Position numbers and translations under genes: made by a program. Below are positions 35,623-46,198 of a DNA stretch of 64,000 nt, piece after piece (the stretch's first letter is position 1; every line of letters starts with the position of its first letter). The stretch lies in the NCBI RefSeq assembly GCF_017742995.1, contig NZ_CP072425.1, positions 62,001-126,000 on the forward strand. Direction: 5' to 3'. The DNA comes from Pseudoalteromonas viridis (GTDB lineage Bacteria > Pseudomonadota > Gammaproteobacteria > Enterobacterales > Alteromonadaceae). The notes under the pieces are model-generated. The model searched no databases. It was not told the origin of the DNA and saw only the letters and a list, made by a program, of their open reading frames with translations.

Positions 35623-36741
35623 TTACTTACCTTGTTGTTTGTGTGCCGTAATACGAATATCGGTGCCAATCGAGGAGACCTCGGTGAACTGTAGTTCAGT
35701 GATCTGGTTCATTGACGAAAGCGCTGCACTGTTGAATAAGTCTCTGCCATCCGTGCCTATGATCTTAGGCGCCAGATAAATCAGATATTCATCAATCAGC
35801 CCTTGCTGATGCATGGCCCCCGCGAGCGTCGCCCCCGCTTCCAGCCAGATCTGATTAATATTGCGCTCAGCCAGCGTATTCAGCGCCGCTTGCAGGTCAA
35901 TTTTACCTGCCCGGGTGTTAATCTTAATTTGCTCTACGAAATGTGGCCAGTTGTGCTGATTATCAAGGTCTGAACGCAAAATAACGACGGGAGATGGGAT
36001 TTTAAATAACGCCAGCTCGGGATGCAGACGGTTTTGCGAGTCGATGATCACCCGAACAGGCTGACGCCACTGCTCTACGGGACGCTCAATATCCGTCAAT
36101 TCTTCTGCCCTTACATTGAGACGCGCATCGTCGACCAGCACAGTATCAGCGCCGGTCAAAATCGCGCAACTTTGTGCCCGGCCCAGCTGTACATCGCGCC
36201 GTGCAGCGGGCCCGGTGATCCATTTACTTTCGCCATTACCCAGTGCCGTTTTACCATCCAGACTTGCTGCGAGTTTACAGATCACATACGGACGCCCCTG
36301 CTCCATACGTTTCAAAAAGCCCTTATTCAGTGCACGAGCCTGCTGCTCGAGCAACCCAAAAGCCGTTTCTATCCCGGCCTCATTGAGCATCGCAAGCCCT
36401 CGCCCGGCCACTTCCGGGTTGGGGTCAACCATAGCGGCAATGACTTTGCTCACGCCGGCCTCAATCAGCCCTTTCGCGCACGGGGGTGTACGACCGTAAT
36501 GACTGCAGGGCTCCAGGGTGACATAGGCTGTTGCACCACGGGCGCGCGCTTGGGCTTGTCGTAGCGCATGAACTTCTGCATGAGGCTCGCCGGCGCGCAA
36601 ATGAAAGCCTTCACCAACAATTTCACCGTTATTGACGATGACGCAGCCAACATTGGGATTTGGGGTAGTAGTAAAGCGGCCCTGTTGCGCCAGTTCAATG
36701 GCGCGCGCCATATAAGTCTGATCGGCTTGTGTAAAACTCAT
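35623..36741 (-). CDS. ribD: Bifunctional diaminohydroxyphosphoribosylaminopyrimidine deaminase / reductase
   Basis: 372 residues. The N-terminal deaminase has the zinc site [13 protein letters not shown] and [20 protein letters not shown]; the C-terminal reductase begins near residue 150 ([20 protein letters not shown]). It carries out the second and third steps of riboflavin synthesis. The ATG overlaps the nrdR stop (ATGA), so the two are translationally coupled. Confidence 0.97.
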   Translation of the reverse strand: MSFTQADQTYMARAIELAQQGRFTTTPNPNVGCVIVNNGEIVGEGFHLRAGEPHAEVHALRQAQARARGATAYVTLEPCSHYGRTPPCAKGLIEAGVSKVIAAMVDPNPEVAGRGLAMLNEAGIETAFGLLEQQARALNKGFLKRMEQGRPYVICKLAASLDGKTALGNGESKWITGPAARRDVQLGRAQSCAILTGADTVLVDDARLNVRAEELTDIERPVEQWRQPVRVIIDSQNRLHPELALFKIPSPVVILRSDLDNQHNWPHFVEQIKINTRAGKIDLQAALNTLAERNINQIWLEAGATLAGAMHQQGLIDEYLIYLAPKIIGTDGRDLFNSAALSSMNQITELQFTEVSSIGTDIRITAHKQQGK

Positions 36742-37190
36742 TCGTCCCCCAGTCGGGCAATTTCTTCGCCAAACTCTTTCACGTCTTCAAAACAGCGATA
36801 GACCGACGCAAAACGAACATAGGCCACTTTATCGAGTTTTTTCAGCGCTTCCATAATGCATTCACCCACCAGCTGACTGGGCACTTCGCGCTCACCGGTG
36901 GCGCGCAACTGAGACTTTATCTGATGGACCACTTCTTCAATCTGCTCGGTACTCACCGGACGCTTCTCCAGTGCGCGATGCAGACCATTTTGCAACTTAT
37001 CTTCATTGAATGGCTCTCGTGAGCCATCTTGTTTAATGACCCTGGGCATCACCAGCTCAGCGCCTTCAAAGGTCGTGAAACGCTCATGACATAAAATACA
37101 TTCACGCCGCCTGCGAACCTGATGGCCCGAGCCGACTAACCGCGAATCAATCACTTTAGTTTCTTTTGCTGTACAAAATGGGCAGTGCAT
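36738..37190 (-). CDS. nrdR: Transcriptional repressor NrdR
   Basis: 150 residues. The N-terminal zinc ribbon is [15 protein letters not shown] with the second pair [12 protein letters not shown]; an ATP-cone follows ([20 protein letters not shown]). NrdR represses ribonucleotide reductase genes. It leads the nrdR-ribD-ribE-ribBX-ribH-nusB operon, a standard proteobacterial order, and lies downstream of glyA on the same strand. Confidence 0.97.
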   Translation of the reverse strand: MHCPFCTAKETKVIDSRLVGSGHQVRRRRECILCHERFTTFEGAELVMPRVIKQDGSREPFNEDKLQNGLHRALEKRPVSTEQIEEVVHQIKSQLRATGEREVPSQLVGECIMEALKKLDKVAYVRFASVYRCFEDVKEFGEEIARLGDE

Positions 37191-37300
37191 AAACGCTCAC
37201 TATGAAAAACTGACAAACACCCAAACCGCCTCATTTAATTGAGAGCACACTTTGAGCCAATTGCCAGAAGTATATCAAGATAGTGCCAGCGGGTGCACAT

Positions 37301-37329
37301 AAAAAAGGCCGCACTCAGTGCAGCCTTCT
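37301..37329 (-). terminator. Rho-independent terminator after glyA
   Basis: On the minus strand AAGGC-T-GCAC/GTGC-G-GCCTT pair around TGA, followed by TTTTTT. It separates glyA from nrdR. Confidence 0.85.
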
Positions 37330-37354
37330 TTGATATCTCTGTAGTATCTGAGAT

Positions 37355-38611
37355 TTATGCGTATACAGGCAGTTTAGCGCAGATTGCTTTTACTTTTTCT
37401 TTCACTTGTGCCTGAACTGACTCGTCTTCGATGTTGTCCAGTACATCACAGATCCAGCCTGCCAGCTCGCTTGCTTCAGCTTCTTTAAAGCCACGACGGG
37501 TAATTGCCGGTGAACCAATGCGCAGACCTGAAGTAACGAACGGAGAACGCGGATCGTTAGGTACTGAGTTCTTGTTAACCGTGATGTTGGCACGGCCAAG
37601 TGCTGCATCGGCATCTTTACCTGTGATGTCTTTGTCAATCAAATCCAGCAGGAACAGGTGGTTGTCAGTCTTACCAGAAACCACTTTGTAGCCACGCTCC
37701 TGAAGTACAGCCACCATAGCTTGGGCGTTTTTAACCACTTGCGTCTGGTAAGCTTTGAAGTCGTCCTGTAACGCTTCTTTGAAAGCAACGGCTTTGGCTG
37801 CAATCACGTGACACAGAGGACCACCCTGACCGCCCGGGAAAACCGCGCTGTTAAGCTTTTTATAGATGTCGGCGTCGCCACATGCAGACAGGATCAGACC
37901 ACCACGAGGACCCGCCAGGGTTTTGTGAGTCGTCGTAGTCACAACGTGTGCGTGTGGGATTGGGCTTGGGTAGATACCTGCCGCAACCAAACCAGCAACG
38001 TGTGCCATATCAACCAGCAGGTAAGCACCTACTTTGTCTGCAATTTCGCGGAACTTAGCCCAGTCAACAATACCTGAGTAAGCCGAGAAACCACCGATGA
38101 TCATTTTTGGCTTGTGCTCTAATGCCAGCGCTTCTACCTGCGCGTAGTCAATTTCACCAGTCTCTTCATTCAGACCGTACTGAATCGCATTGTAAGTTTT
38201 ACCTGAGAAGTTCACGTGAGAGCCGTGTGTCAGGTGACCGCCGTGTGCCAGGCTCATACCCAGAACGGTGTCGTGCGGCTGAAGCAGTGCCTGGAAAACC
38301 GCGGCATTTGCCTGAGAACCTGCGTGTGGCTGAACGTTGGCGTAGTCACAACCAAACAGTTCACAGGCACGGTCAATCGCCAGTTGCTCAACCACGTCAA
38401 CGTGCTCACAGCCACCGTAGTAGCGCTTACCCGGATAACCTTCAGCATATTTGTTAGTTAACTGCGACCCCTGAGCCTCTAGTACACGCGGGCTACAGTA
38501 GTTTTCAGATGCGATAAGCTCGATGTGCTCTTCCTGACGGGTTGTTTCCGACTGGATCGCTTGAGCTAGTTCAGGGTCAAAATCTGCAATATTCATGTTA
38601 CGTTCTAACAT
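37355..38611 (-). CDS. glyA: Serine hydroxymethyltransferase
   Basis: The start is placed at ATG 38611 behind AGGAGA, giving 418 residues (E. coli 417). The PLP lysine is in [16 protein letters not shown], and [20 protein letters not shown] and [15 protein letters not shown] are conserved. It interconverts serine and glycine with tetrahydrofolate. It stands alone between thrC and the terminator before nrdR. Confidence 0.97.
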   Translation of the reverse strand: MLERNMNIADFDPELAQAIQSETTRQEEHIELIASENYCSPRVLEAQGSQLTNKYAEGYPGKRYYGGCEHVDVVEQLAIDRACELFGCDYANVQPHAGSQANAAVFQALLQPHDTVLGMSLAHGGHLTHGSHVNFSGKTYNAIQYGLNEETGEIDYAQVEALALEHKPKMIIGGFSAYSGIVDWAKFREIADKVGAYLLVDMAHVAGLVAAGIYPSPIPHAHVVTTTTHKTLAGPRGGLILSACGDADIYKKLNSAVFPGGQGGPLCHVIAAKAVAFKEALQDDFKAYQTQVVKNAQAMVAVLQERGYKVVSGKTDNHLFLLDLIDKDITGKDADAALGRANITVNKNSVPNDPRSPFVTSGLRIGSPAITRRGFKEAEASELAGWICDVLDNIEDESVQAQVKEKVKAICAKLPVYA

Positions 38612-38820
38612 GGTGTCTCCTAGGTACACGTAAGATTGGTTTTTGAAGGCTTGATTGTACGCAAATTGCGGCCATTTGCCTATGAAATCGGCGTGAGCCT
38701 ATTTAATCAGGGATTGAATTTATTTCACAGTGTTTGGGGGATGATATTTTTTTATTTAAACATTTACATTTTTTATTAAAATACGAAATTACATTTCAAA
38801 TTGAAATATACTGAATGCGC

Positions 38821-38851
38821 TTTGCTGGTGCCTCAGAGCGTCACCAGCAAA
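38821..38851. terminator. Perfect inverted repeat after thrC
   Basis: Ten-base arms (TTTGCTGGTG/CACCAGCAAA) with an 11-nt loop lie 16 bp past the thrC stop. It is probably the transcription end of thrLABC, though the U-run is weak. Confidence 0.65.
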
Positions 38852-38866
38852 GCAACCTACCAGGGT

Positions 38867-40153
38867 TTAACGTGTCAGACGCGCCAATACGGCCTGTTTA
38901 AGGGCAGCATAATCGGCAGACAAAGGCTCAGCCAGGCAGGGTTTTTCAAGCGCCGTTGCCAGCGCCTCTGGCATCTCTATCGCCTGCTCCAGCACCGCTT
39001 CCACCGTTTCTCTGAACTTGGCAGGGTGTGCGGTTGCCAGAAAAATTCCGGTTTCTTCGGGCTGACCGTCCAGCAGTAGCCCTTCATAGGCAATTGCAGT
39101 ATGAGGCTCTGTCACGTACCCGGCTTTTGCCACCGTACGCATCACTTGCTGGGTTCTCTCTTCAGATACAGAACGTGAATAAAATTCATACTTAGGAAAG
39201 TACCCCTGTTTCAACATGGACTCAACCCGAGGCCAGTTATTAGGTTTACTCACATCCATCGCATTGGAAATTGACTCTAAAGTCGCATTCGGCTGCCACT
39301 GACCGGAGTCCAGATAACGGGGCACAGTGTCATTTTGATTGGTGGTCGCACTGAGGCGTTTTACCGGCAATCCCAGTGCGGCGGCAATCATGGCCGCACA
39401 CACATTGCCGAAGTTACCACTGGGCACAGAAACATGCACCTGCTGACGCTGAGCCGCATTAAGCTGGGCAAATGCCTCAAAGTAGTAGCAAACCTGGGCC
39501 AGCAGGCGGCTGATATTGATTGAATTGGCCGAGTTCAGACCTAACGTTTGTTTAAACTCATCGTCCAGGAAGGCTTGTTTTACCAGTGCCTGACAGTCAT
39601 CGAAGCTGCCTTCTACCGCGTAGCAATGGATGTTTTCACCCAGCGTAGTAAAGAGTTTTTGCTGAGCCAGTGAGATTTTCCCCTGTGGATAGAGGATCAC
39701 CACATCCACGCCCGGCATCTGATAAAAGGCATGGGCTACCGCCGCACCAGTATCGCCACTGGTCGCGGTCAGAATGGTGACCCGCTCTCCCTGACTAAAG
39801 GCACCAATGCATTGCGCCATAAAGCGTCCGCCAAAATCTTTAAAGGCCAGCGTCGGGCCATGAAATAGCTCAAGGCAATATTTATTTTTTTCAACTTCAA
39901 CTAAGCGCGCAGGAAAATCAAATGCCTGCTCACACATGCTCTGTAATGAGTCCAGAGGTAACTCATCTCCGATCAGGTGCTTCAGGATAGCCGCGCTGCG
40001 CTGTGCAAAAGGCTGTGTCAGCAGGCCATCAATGTCATTCAGAGGCTCAAGCGTTGCGGGGAAAAACACCCCCTGATTGCGACCCAACCCTGTTTTAACG
40101 GCGTCAATAAAGGATACCACCTGAGTATCGTCTTTTAAGTTAACCAGTTTCAT
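38867..40153 (-). CDS. thrC: Threonine synthase
   Basis: 428 residues, fold-type II PLP enzyme. The PLP lysine is in FHGPTLAFKDFGGRFMAQ; ATSGDTGAAVAHAF and VSVPSGNFGNVCAAMIA bind phosphate and PLP. It makes threonine from O-phosphohomoserine, the last step of the pathway. It begins 1 nt after thrB ends. Confidence 0.96.
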   Translation of the reverse strand: MKLVNLKDDTQVVSFIDAVKTGLGRNQGVFFPATLEPLNDIDGLLTQPFAQRSAAILKHLIGDELPLDSLQSMCEQAFDFPARLVEVEKNKYCLELFHGPTLAFKDFGGRFMAQCIGAFSQGERVTILTATSGDTGAAVAHAFYQMPGVDVVILYPQGKISLAQQKLFTTLGENIHCYAVEGSFDDCQALVKQAFLDDEFKQTLGLNSANSINISRLLAQVCYYFEAFAQLNAAQRQQVHVSVPSGNFGNVCAAMIAAALGLPVKRLSATTNQNDTVPRYLDSGQWQPNATLESISNAMDVSKPNNWPRVESMLKQGYFPKYEFYSRSVSEERTQQVMRTVAKAGYVTEPHTAIAYEGLLLDGQPEETGIFLATAHPAKFRETVEAVLEQAIEMPEALATALEKPCLAEPLSADYAALKQAVLARLTR

Positions 40154-40154
40154 T

Positions 40155-41093
40155 CTACTCTCCTTCCTTTATTTCTCTTGTACCTTGTGGGTCAATCCGG
40201 CAAATGTGGCTAAAGCCATGTTTATTCAGGTAATTCTGTTGTAACCACAGCTGACAGCGCTGTGCATCTTCTTCGCTTGCGCATAAAGCAAACAAGGTTG
40301 GCCCGGCCCCCGAAATGCTGACATTTAGCGCGCCTAATTCAGGCAGGCTTTGTCTGGCCTCGGCAAACCCTTTTATCAAAGGTGCCCGCGCCGGCTCGGC
40401 AATCTCATCCTTCATTAAAGTCACGGCCTTATCAAACTGCTGCTGCGCCATTAACAAAGTAAAAGCGCTCAATCGCTGGGCAAATTCTACCGCATCGTGT
40501 GTCGCCAGCTGTTGCGGCAACACCGCTCTGGCCGCAGCGGTATTCAGGGCAAACCCGGGGTACGCCACCACCAGTCGCCAGTTGTCATCGCTCGGCAGGC
40601 TCAGAGCCCTGTCAGGGACCAATTCGGCTGTCAGCTGAAGCCCACCCAAATAGCAAGGCGTGATATTGTCATAGTGACGTGCACCACTGACCTTGCCTTC
40701 AAAATCAGCCATCAGCTCAATCATTTGAGTCTGAGACAGCTGTGTCTGTGCAAAAGCATCCAGCGCCGCAAACGTCGCGACCACAGAGCAGGCACTGGAA
40801 CCCAGCCCAGAGCCGATCGGCAGTCGTTTTTCCAGGGTTAATTTCACCCCAGGCATGTTCGCTGCGACATGCTCTCTGAAATGGACCAGACATTGATAGG
40901 CGAGGTTTTCCTCAGCCTGTGCGGGTAATTTCGCCGCATACGGGCCGATGCAGGCAAAGCTGTCCTGCTCAGCAGCTTCAACGCTCACCACATCGCCCAA
41001 TAAAGTCCCATCCAACGGGGCTATGGCGGCCCCGAGCGAATCAAATCCGACACAAAAGTTACCAATGGATGCCGGTGCAAAAAATCGTTTCAT
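40155..41093 (-). CDS. thrB: Homoserine kinase
   Basis: 312 residues from ATG 41093, chosen over GTG 41099 because AGGAG is 5 nt upstream of the ATG and too close to the GTG. GHMP kinase motifs are FAPASIGNFCVGFDSLG, LPIGSGLGSSACSVVA and NVSISGAGPTLFAL. It phosphorylates homoserine. It is the middle gene of thrABC, 8 nt after thrA. Confidence 0.96.
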   Translation of the reverse strand: MKRFFAPASIGNFCVGFDSLGAAIAPLDGTLLGDVVSVEAAEQDSFACIGPYAAKLPAQAEENLAYQCLVHFREHVAANMPGVKLTLEKRLPIGSGLGSSACSVVATFAALDAFAQTQLSQTQMIELMADFEGKVSGARHYDNITPCYLGGLQLTAELVPDRALSLPSDDNWRLVVAYPGFALNTAAARAVLPQQLATHDAVEFAQRLSAFTLLMAQQQFDKAVTLMKDEIAEPARAPLIKGFAEARQSLPELGALNVSISGAGPTLFALCASEEDAQRCQLWLQQNYLNKHGFSHICRIDPQGTREIKEGE

Positions 41094-41101
41094 AGCCACT
41101 C

Positions 41102-43519
41102 CTAGCGTGTCAGTGTTTTCAGAATATCAGCGAACACCCCGGCTGCGGTGACTTCCGCACCGGCACCATACCCCCGGATCACAAAAGGTTTTGGCTGATA
41201 ATACTGACTTAATATGGCAAGGGCATTTTCCCCGTCACGAATATCCGACAGTGCATGAGTACGCTCCACCGCTTCAATCCCGACCCGGCAACGACCATCG
41301 GCAATACTGCCCACATAACGTAACACCTTACCTTCACTGGCTGCACTTTGAATGCGGTCCGCAAACGCACCGTCCAGTTCATGCAACCGTGCCATAAACT
41401 CATCCACAGAGCTGCCCGCGGCAAAGTTTTCGGGCACCACAGGCTCGACTTCGATGTCAGACAGCTCCAGCGCTAAACCCGACTCACGAGCGATGATCAG
41501 CAGTTTACGCGCGACATCCGTGCCGGAGAGGTCATCACGCGGATCCGGTTCTGTAAAGCCGCTTTGTTTCGCTTTGGCGGTGGCCTCTGACAGGCTCAGG
41601 CCATCCTCCAGCTCACCGAAAATGTAAGACAATGAGCCCGACAAGATACCACTGAAAGACAGCAGCTCATCGCCCGCGCCGAACAATAGCTGCAGGTTAT
41701 CGAGTACCGGCAGGCCCGCACCAACATTGGTTTCGTATAAGAAGCGTCGGCCCTTTTGCTGTGCAACCTGCTTCAGCGTCTGGTAATAGTCATAGTCGCT
41801 GGTGTTGGCTTTTTTATTGGCTGCCACAACGTGAAAGCCTGCCGCGAGAAAGTCCCGATATTGGTCGGCCAGTTGCTGAGACGAGCTGCAATCGACAATA
41901 ACGGGATTGATCAGGTGGTTACGACGCACAAAGGCCTCGAGATCCGCAAGCTTAAAGCCCTCGGGCGCGTCTGCCAGCGCCTCTTGCCAGCGCTCAAAAG
42001 GCACGCCCTGTACATTCAGGTAACAGTGTTTTGAGTTAGCCACTCCATAGAGGTTGAGCTTGATGTTGCGCTCTGCCAGCCAGCTTTGCTGACGTTGCAA
42101 CTGGGCCACCAGCTCTGTACCAACCAGGCCACAGCCAAGTAAAAACACATCAATTGAGGGAACATGGGTAAAGAAGTTCTCATGGCACACCTTCACCGCG
42201 TCCTGACATAGCTCACCCTGGATCACGGCAGAGATCGCGCTTTCGGTAGAGTCCTGGGCAATCGCCACAATATTCACCTGCGCCTGCGCCAGCGAGGCAA
42301 AGAACTTAGCCGCTAAACCTTTGTGCGATTTCATGTTATCGCCCACCAGGGTAACGATTGCCAGTGAGCGGCGTACCTCAATTGGTTCAATCAGCTGAGC
42401 CTGCATTTCCAGCTCAAAGGCGCTTTGCAGTGCCTGCAATGCTAACGGCAGGTCTTGTTCGTGCACACAGAAACTGATGCTGAACTCGCAAGAAGATTGG
42501 GTGATCAACACAATAGACACATTGTCTTTCGCCAACGCCGAAAACACCCTGGCCGCCATACCCACTTTGCCTTTCATGCCCGGCCCGGAAACCGTTAACA
42601 TTGCCAGCTTATCCAGACTCGATAAGGCTTTAACCGGCTCATCACCATCGCCCTGGGCCGCAATCACAGAGCCTGGCAGCTCCGGCGCATGGGTATTTTT
42701 AATCTCGCACGGCACCCCGGTCTTGGCACAAGGTAATATCGTTTTAGGGTGTAAGACTTTGGCGCCAAAATACGACAGTTCCATTGCTTCTTTATAAGAC
42801 AAGCGATTCACTTTGGTGGCTTTTTTAATCAATCTGGGGTCGGCACTGTAGACGCCGTCGACGTCTGTCCAGATCTGGCAGACCTCTGCCTGAATACAGG
42901 CTGCGGCAATGGCGGCTGAATAATCCGATCCGTTACGCCCAAGTGTCGTCAGCTCGCCTGCGGAATTGCTGCCGGTAAAGCCGGGCATGATGTAAAATTG
43001 TGCGCGGTGGGCCTGCAGCTGCGCGCTAAAACGGGCACGGCTTTCGTCCAACAGAGCTTGAGCATCCAGATAAGCGTCATTAGTAGCAATACACGCGGTG
43101 GCATCAAGATAATGGGCCTTGTCTTTACCTAGCATGGCCACCATCAGAGCGACACTGACGCGCTCACCGAAACTAATCACATATGCCTGTACGGCATCCG
43201 GGCATTGCCTGAGCAGTTTCACACCCGCCAGTTTATCTGCCAGTGCGGCAAAATCGGGCCAATGCGCCGCTTCACCAAACTCTGCTTCAACCTGAGATTT
43301 TAGCGCGTTCAGGCGCTCTGTCAGTGCTTGCCATTGCGCCTCATACGCTTGCCCCTGACGCGCCAGCTCGCACAGCTCTACCAGTTTGTCCGTAACGCCA
43401 CCCGGAGCAGACAACACCACCAGCGCCTCGTCACTCCCCTGAGTCAGGATCAGTTCCCGAACCCGTTGCAGACAGCCATAATCGGCCAGCGATGATCCTC
43501 CAAACTTCAATACTTTCAT
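41102..43519 (-). CDS. thrA: Bifunctional aspartate kinase / homoserine dehydrogenase I
   Basis: 805 residues from ATG 43519, behind GAGGAA; the upstream extension runs through the attenuator and is rejected. The aspartokinase start is MKVLKFGGSSLADYGCLQRV. ACT regulatory domains lie in the middle (MLTVSGPGMKGKVGMAARVF; LAIVTLVGDNMKSHKGLA), and the dehydrogenase follows (VFLLGCGLVGTELVAQL; FLYETNVGAGLPVLDNLQ). It catalyses two steps, aspartate to aspartyl phosphate and semialdehyde to homoserine. Feedback inhibition by threonine is known for the family. Confidence 0.96.
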   Translation of the reverse strand: MKVLKFGGSSLADYGCLQRVRELILTQGSDEALVVLSAPGGVTDKLVELCELARQGQAYEAQWQALTERLNALKSQVEAEFGEAAHWPDFAALADKLAGVKLLRQCPDAVQAYVISFGERVSVALMVAMLGKDKAHYLDATACIATNDAYLDAQALLDESRARFSAQLQAHRAQFYIMPGFTGSNSAGELTTLGRNGSDYSAAIAAACIQAEVCQIWTDVDGVYSADPRLIKKATKVNRLSYKEAMELSYFGAKVLHPKTILPCAKTGVPCEIKNTHAPELPGSVIAAQGDGDEPVKALSSLDKLAMLTVSGPGMKGKVGMAARVFSALAKDNVSIVLITQSSCEFSISFCVHEQDLPLALQALQSAFELEMQAQLIEPIEVRRSLAIVTLVGDNMKSHKGLAAKFFASLAQAQVNIVAIAQDSTESAISAVIQGELCQDAVKVCHENFFTHVPSIDVFLLGCGLVGTELVAQLQRQQSWLAERNIKLNLYGVANSKHCYLNVQGVPFERWQEALADAPEGFKLADLEAFVRRNHLINPVIVDCSSSQQLADQYRDFLAAGFHVVAANKKANTSDYDYYQTLKQVAQQKGRRFLYETNVGAGLPVLDNLQLLFGAGDELLSFSGILSGSLSYIFGELEDGLSLSEATAKAKQSGFTEPDPRDDLSGTDVARKLLIIARESGLALELSDIEVEPVVPENFAAGSSVDEFMARLHELDGAFADRIQSAASEGKVLRYVGSIADGRCRVGIEAVERTHALSDIRDGENALAILSQYYQPKPFVIRGYGAGAEVTAAGVFADILKTLTR

Positions 43520-43543
43520 GTCAATTTTCCTCATTCCAAAAAC

Positions 43544-43580
43544 AAAAAAGGCCTGTGCTCGCAGTGAGCACAGGCCTTTT
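43544..43580 (-). terminator. thr operon attenuator
   Basis: A perfect 15-bp stem on the minus strand (AAAAGGCCTGTGCTC/GAGCACAGGCCTTTT, 5-nt loop) ending in a T-run, 24 nt after the thrL stop. It is the classical attenuator between leader peptide and thrA. Confidence 0.93.
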
Positions 43581-43603
43581 CGAATACGCACCGACCTATG
43601 CCA

Positions 43604-43660
43604 CTATCCAGTTAGGATCGTGGTGGTAATAATGGTCGTAGTGTTAATAATCTTTTTCAT
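43604..43660 (-). CDS. thrL: thr operon leader peptide
   Basis: An 18-codon frame: MKKIINTTTIITTTILTG. It holds seven Thr and five Ile, as in the thr leader peptides of enterics. Ribosome stalling at these codons when Thr or Ile are scarce should prevent the downstream attenuator hairpin. The peptide is too short for routine gene finding. It is supported by the adjacent attenuator and by thrABC order. Confidence 0.93.
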   Translation of the reverse strand: MKKIINTTTIITTTILTG

Positions 43661-43854
43661 AGACTTTAGACTGCCTGAACACTGGATAAGCTGTCAAGCA
43701 CAAAAACCGAAATAATAGCGTGAAAAACTATGCAAAAAACTCAAGTTGTGAACAGCAAAGCGCAAAGTTTATGTCAGGATGGCAAGATAATTGATGTGTG
43801 GAGCGGAAAAATGGATGTTAATAAAAGAGGCTGGCGGTTACAAACGTGTCGCTG

Positions 43855-44220
43855 TTAGCGGATCCCAAAGCGGCTAAGTGTGGCCTGCAAGGACTCTGGC
43901 TTGACCGGTTTTTCCAAAAACGCCAACGCCCCCAGCCTGGCAACCCGCGTTTTCATTTCGTCCTGAATGTCAGCCGAAATCACCACAACATAGGTTTCTA
44001 TCACCTGCTGTTTGATTGCTTCCAGCACGCCTATTCCATCCAGTATCGGCATGGTCAGGTCAAGACAAACTAAGTCAATCTGCTTTGATGCCAGTACCTC
44101 GAGGGCTTCACGTCCGTTACTGGCTTGGCAAATATCCACGTCCAGCATGCCATTGAGGCAACGGATAACTTGTTTGCGGGCAACGACCGAGTCGTCACAG
44201 ACTAATACTGAGTAGCTCAT
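43855..44220 (-). CDS. Single-domain CheY-like response regulator
   Basis: 121 residues from ATG 44220 (MSYSVLVCDDSVVAR); an upstream frame extension is not used. The acidic pocket is VCDDS, the phospho-acceptor Asp is in LVCLDLTMPILDGIGV, and the Lys is in AFLEKPVKPES. There is no output domain, so it acts by protein contact or as a phosphate relay. It is divergent from the histidine kinase at 44438, with 217 bp between them, suggesting a functional pair. Confidence 0.88.
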   Translation of the reverse strand: MSYSVLVCDDSVVARKQVIRCLNGMLDVDICQASNGREALEVLASKQIDLVCLDLTMPILDGIGVLEAIKQQVIETYVVVISADIQDEMKTRVARLGALAFLEKPVKPESLQATLSRFGIR

Positions 44221-44437
44221 ACGGTGAATTGTCAAATAATCTTTATTGTTCTGTTCTGGGATAAAGGTTATTGTTGTGGTTAAACTTATAACACAATAAT
44301 CTCTGTCCAGTAAGTGCCACAGGAACAAATTCCTTGTGATATCAGATTGAGATTAATATTTATTTTTAGCACTTTATTGGCTAACTTTAAGTGTATTAAG
44401 CACGCAAAAACTCGTTGTTAGGAGCAAAGAACTCTTC

Positions 44438-46198
44438 ATGCTGCAAAAAAGTCTGTCAAAGAAGCTGCTCACAAACGTCTTGTCGGTTTACTTTTTGCTC
44501 ACCTTTGTCGTGACGTGCGGACAAGTGGTGGCCGAATATGTCAATACCAAGGACTATATTCGCAACGAGTTAACCATGCTGCAAAAAACCTTTAGCCGCA
44601 GCCTGACCCGTGCCATCTGGGAGCTCAATACCAAACAAACCGTCACCACAGCAGAGGGTTTGCTGGCGATCCCTATGATTGAAGGGATCATTGTGCGTGA
44701 CGACAGTGGCGAGATCATTTCCCAGCTGGGCCGCTCCCTCAATATCCATGAGCTCTACAGCCAACAGCTGGTACAAGAAGAAGCGCTCATTGAAGACACG
44801 CCCTCAGGCTTATTTGGCTATACCTTTCCGCTTATCTTCGAGTTCTCGGGCCGTGCCACCCAAGTGGGCGATGTCACCCTGTTCTCAAGCCGCGAAGTGG
44901 TATTCAGTCGCATCATGATCTCCATCTACTTCCTGATCGGTAATGCGATGGTCAAAACCACTTTTCTAATCATTTTGTTTTTACTCGCGTTTAGAAAGTT
45001 ACTTACCGAGCCTTTAACCGATCTGACCGAGCAGATTGATGATTTTGAAATAGACAATGTTGATGGCCACAAAATAGATATAGATACCACGGAGCGTAAC
45101 GAGCTTAAGGTGATGGAAGAGGCCTTCAACAAGCTCATTGACCGCATTGCCGATTACCGTAAAAAGCTCGACCAGGCGCAAAAAGAGCTGTTGATTAGTA
45201 ACGAGAAACTGGACCAGCATAATATTCAGCTGGAGCAGGAGGTGGCACGCAAAACCTCCAACCTGTCGCAGGCCATGATGGACCTGCAGCAACAAAAATA
45301 TGAGCTGGAAAAGCAAAAGCTCACCTTAACAGAAGAAATCGATCTCAGACGCCAGACCGAAGAAGAGCTGCTAACCAAACAAAAAGAGCTGGAAAAGTAT
45401 GTTGATGAACTCAATATGGCGCAGGAGCGTCTGGTTGGCTCAGAGAAAATGGCGGCACTGGGCGGCCTGGTCGCGGGGATAACCCACGACATTAATACTC
45501 CGGTCGGTATCGGTGTTACAGCCACCTCATTCCTGGAAGAACGCCTGGAACGCCTGGAAACGGCCTATCGGGATAAAACCCTGTCACCTAAGGCGCTGGA
45601 AGAATTTATTAATGAAGCTAAACAAAGCACCAGCTTACTCACAACGAACCTAGACCGGGCCTCTGAGCTGGTGGCCAGCTTTAAGCAAATTGCGGTTGAC
45701 CAGGCCAGCGAAGCCGTGCGCACGATTAACTTTAAGCAGTATCTGGGCGAAGTGATCCGCTCCTTGCACCCTAAACTCAAAAAGACCGCACATATTGTTA
45801 ACGTTGACTGTCCGGAAGAGCTCACCTTGCACTTACCGGCCGGCGCTATCAGCCAGATCTTCACCAACCTGATCATGAACTCCCTGATCCATGGTTTTGA
45901 AGGCGTTGCTCAAGGCACCATAGACATAGAGATCAGAGAAGAAAACAACGACGTCTTTATCGTTTACAAGGATAATGGCAAAGGCGTAAGCAAGGCGCAG
46001 CTTGAAAAACTCTTCGATCCCTTCTTTACTACCAAGCGCGAGCAAGGCGGTAGTGGCCTGGGTACCCATATCACCTTCAACCTGGTGAAGCAGACACTCA
46101 ATGGCGATATTGAAGTGAATTCGGAAGAAGGAAAAGGGCTGACCTACTACATTCGTTTCCCCAAAGAGCTACAAAAGAACGTGGCGATGTTCAGTTAA
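44438..46198 (+). CDS. Membrane sensor histidine kinase
   Basis: 586 residues. Two membrane helices (about 17-36 and 160-185) flank a periplasmic sensor, followed by a HAMP-like linker and a long coiled coil (about 240-340). The phospho-acceptor His is in GGLVAGITHDINTPVGIG. The ATPase domain has the N box IFTNLIMNSLIHGF, G1 DNGKGV, F box FDPFFTTK and G2 GSGLGTHI. The signal is unknown. The most likely partner is the divergent CheY-like protein. Confidence 0.92.
   Translation: MLQKSLSKKLLTNVLSVYFLLTFVVTCGQVVAEYVNTKDYIRNELTMLQKTFSRSLTRAIWELNTKQTVTTAEGLLAIPMIEGIIVRDDSGEIISQLGRSLNIHELYSQQLVQEEALIEDTPSGLFGYTFPLIFEFSGRATQVGDVTLFSSREVVFSRIMISIYFLIGNAMVKTTFLIILFLLAFRKLLTEPLTDLTEQIDDFEIDNVDGHKIDIDTTERNELKVMEEAFNKLIDRIADYRKKLDQAQKELLISNEKLDQHNIQLEQEVARKTSNLSQAMMDLQQQKYELEKQKLTLTEEIDLRRQTEEELLTKQKELEKYVDELNMAQERLVGSEKMAALGGLVAGITHDINTPVGIGVTATSFLEERLERLETAYRDKTLSPKALEEFINEAKQSTSLLTTNLDRASELVASFKQIAVDQASEAVRTINFKQYLGEVIRSLHPKLKKTAHIVNVDCPEELTLHLPAGAISQIFTNLIMNSLIHGFEGVAQGTIDIEIREENNDVFIVYKDNGKGVSKAQLEKLFDPFFTTKREQGGSGLGTHITFNLVKQTLNGDIEVNSEEGKGLTYYIRFPKELQKNVAMFS

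Noticed and set aside
36738..37354. Search for an FMN riboswitch before the rib genes
   Set aside because: No conserved RFN-like structure was found; ribD is translationally coupled to nrdR.
43520..43591. N-terminal extension of thrA
   Set aside because: It is a reading of the attenuator hairpin; the real ATG has GAGGAA upstream.
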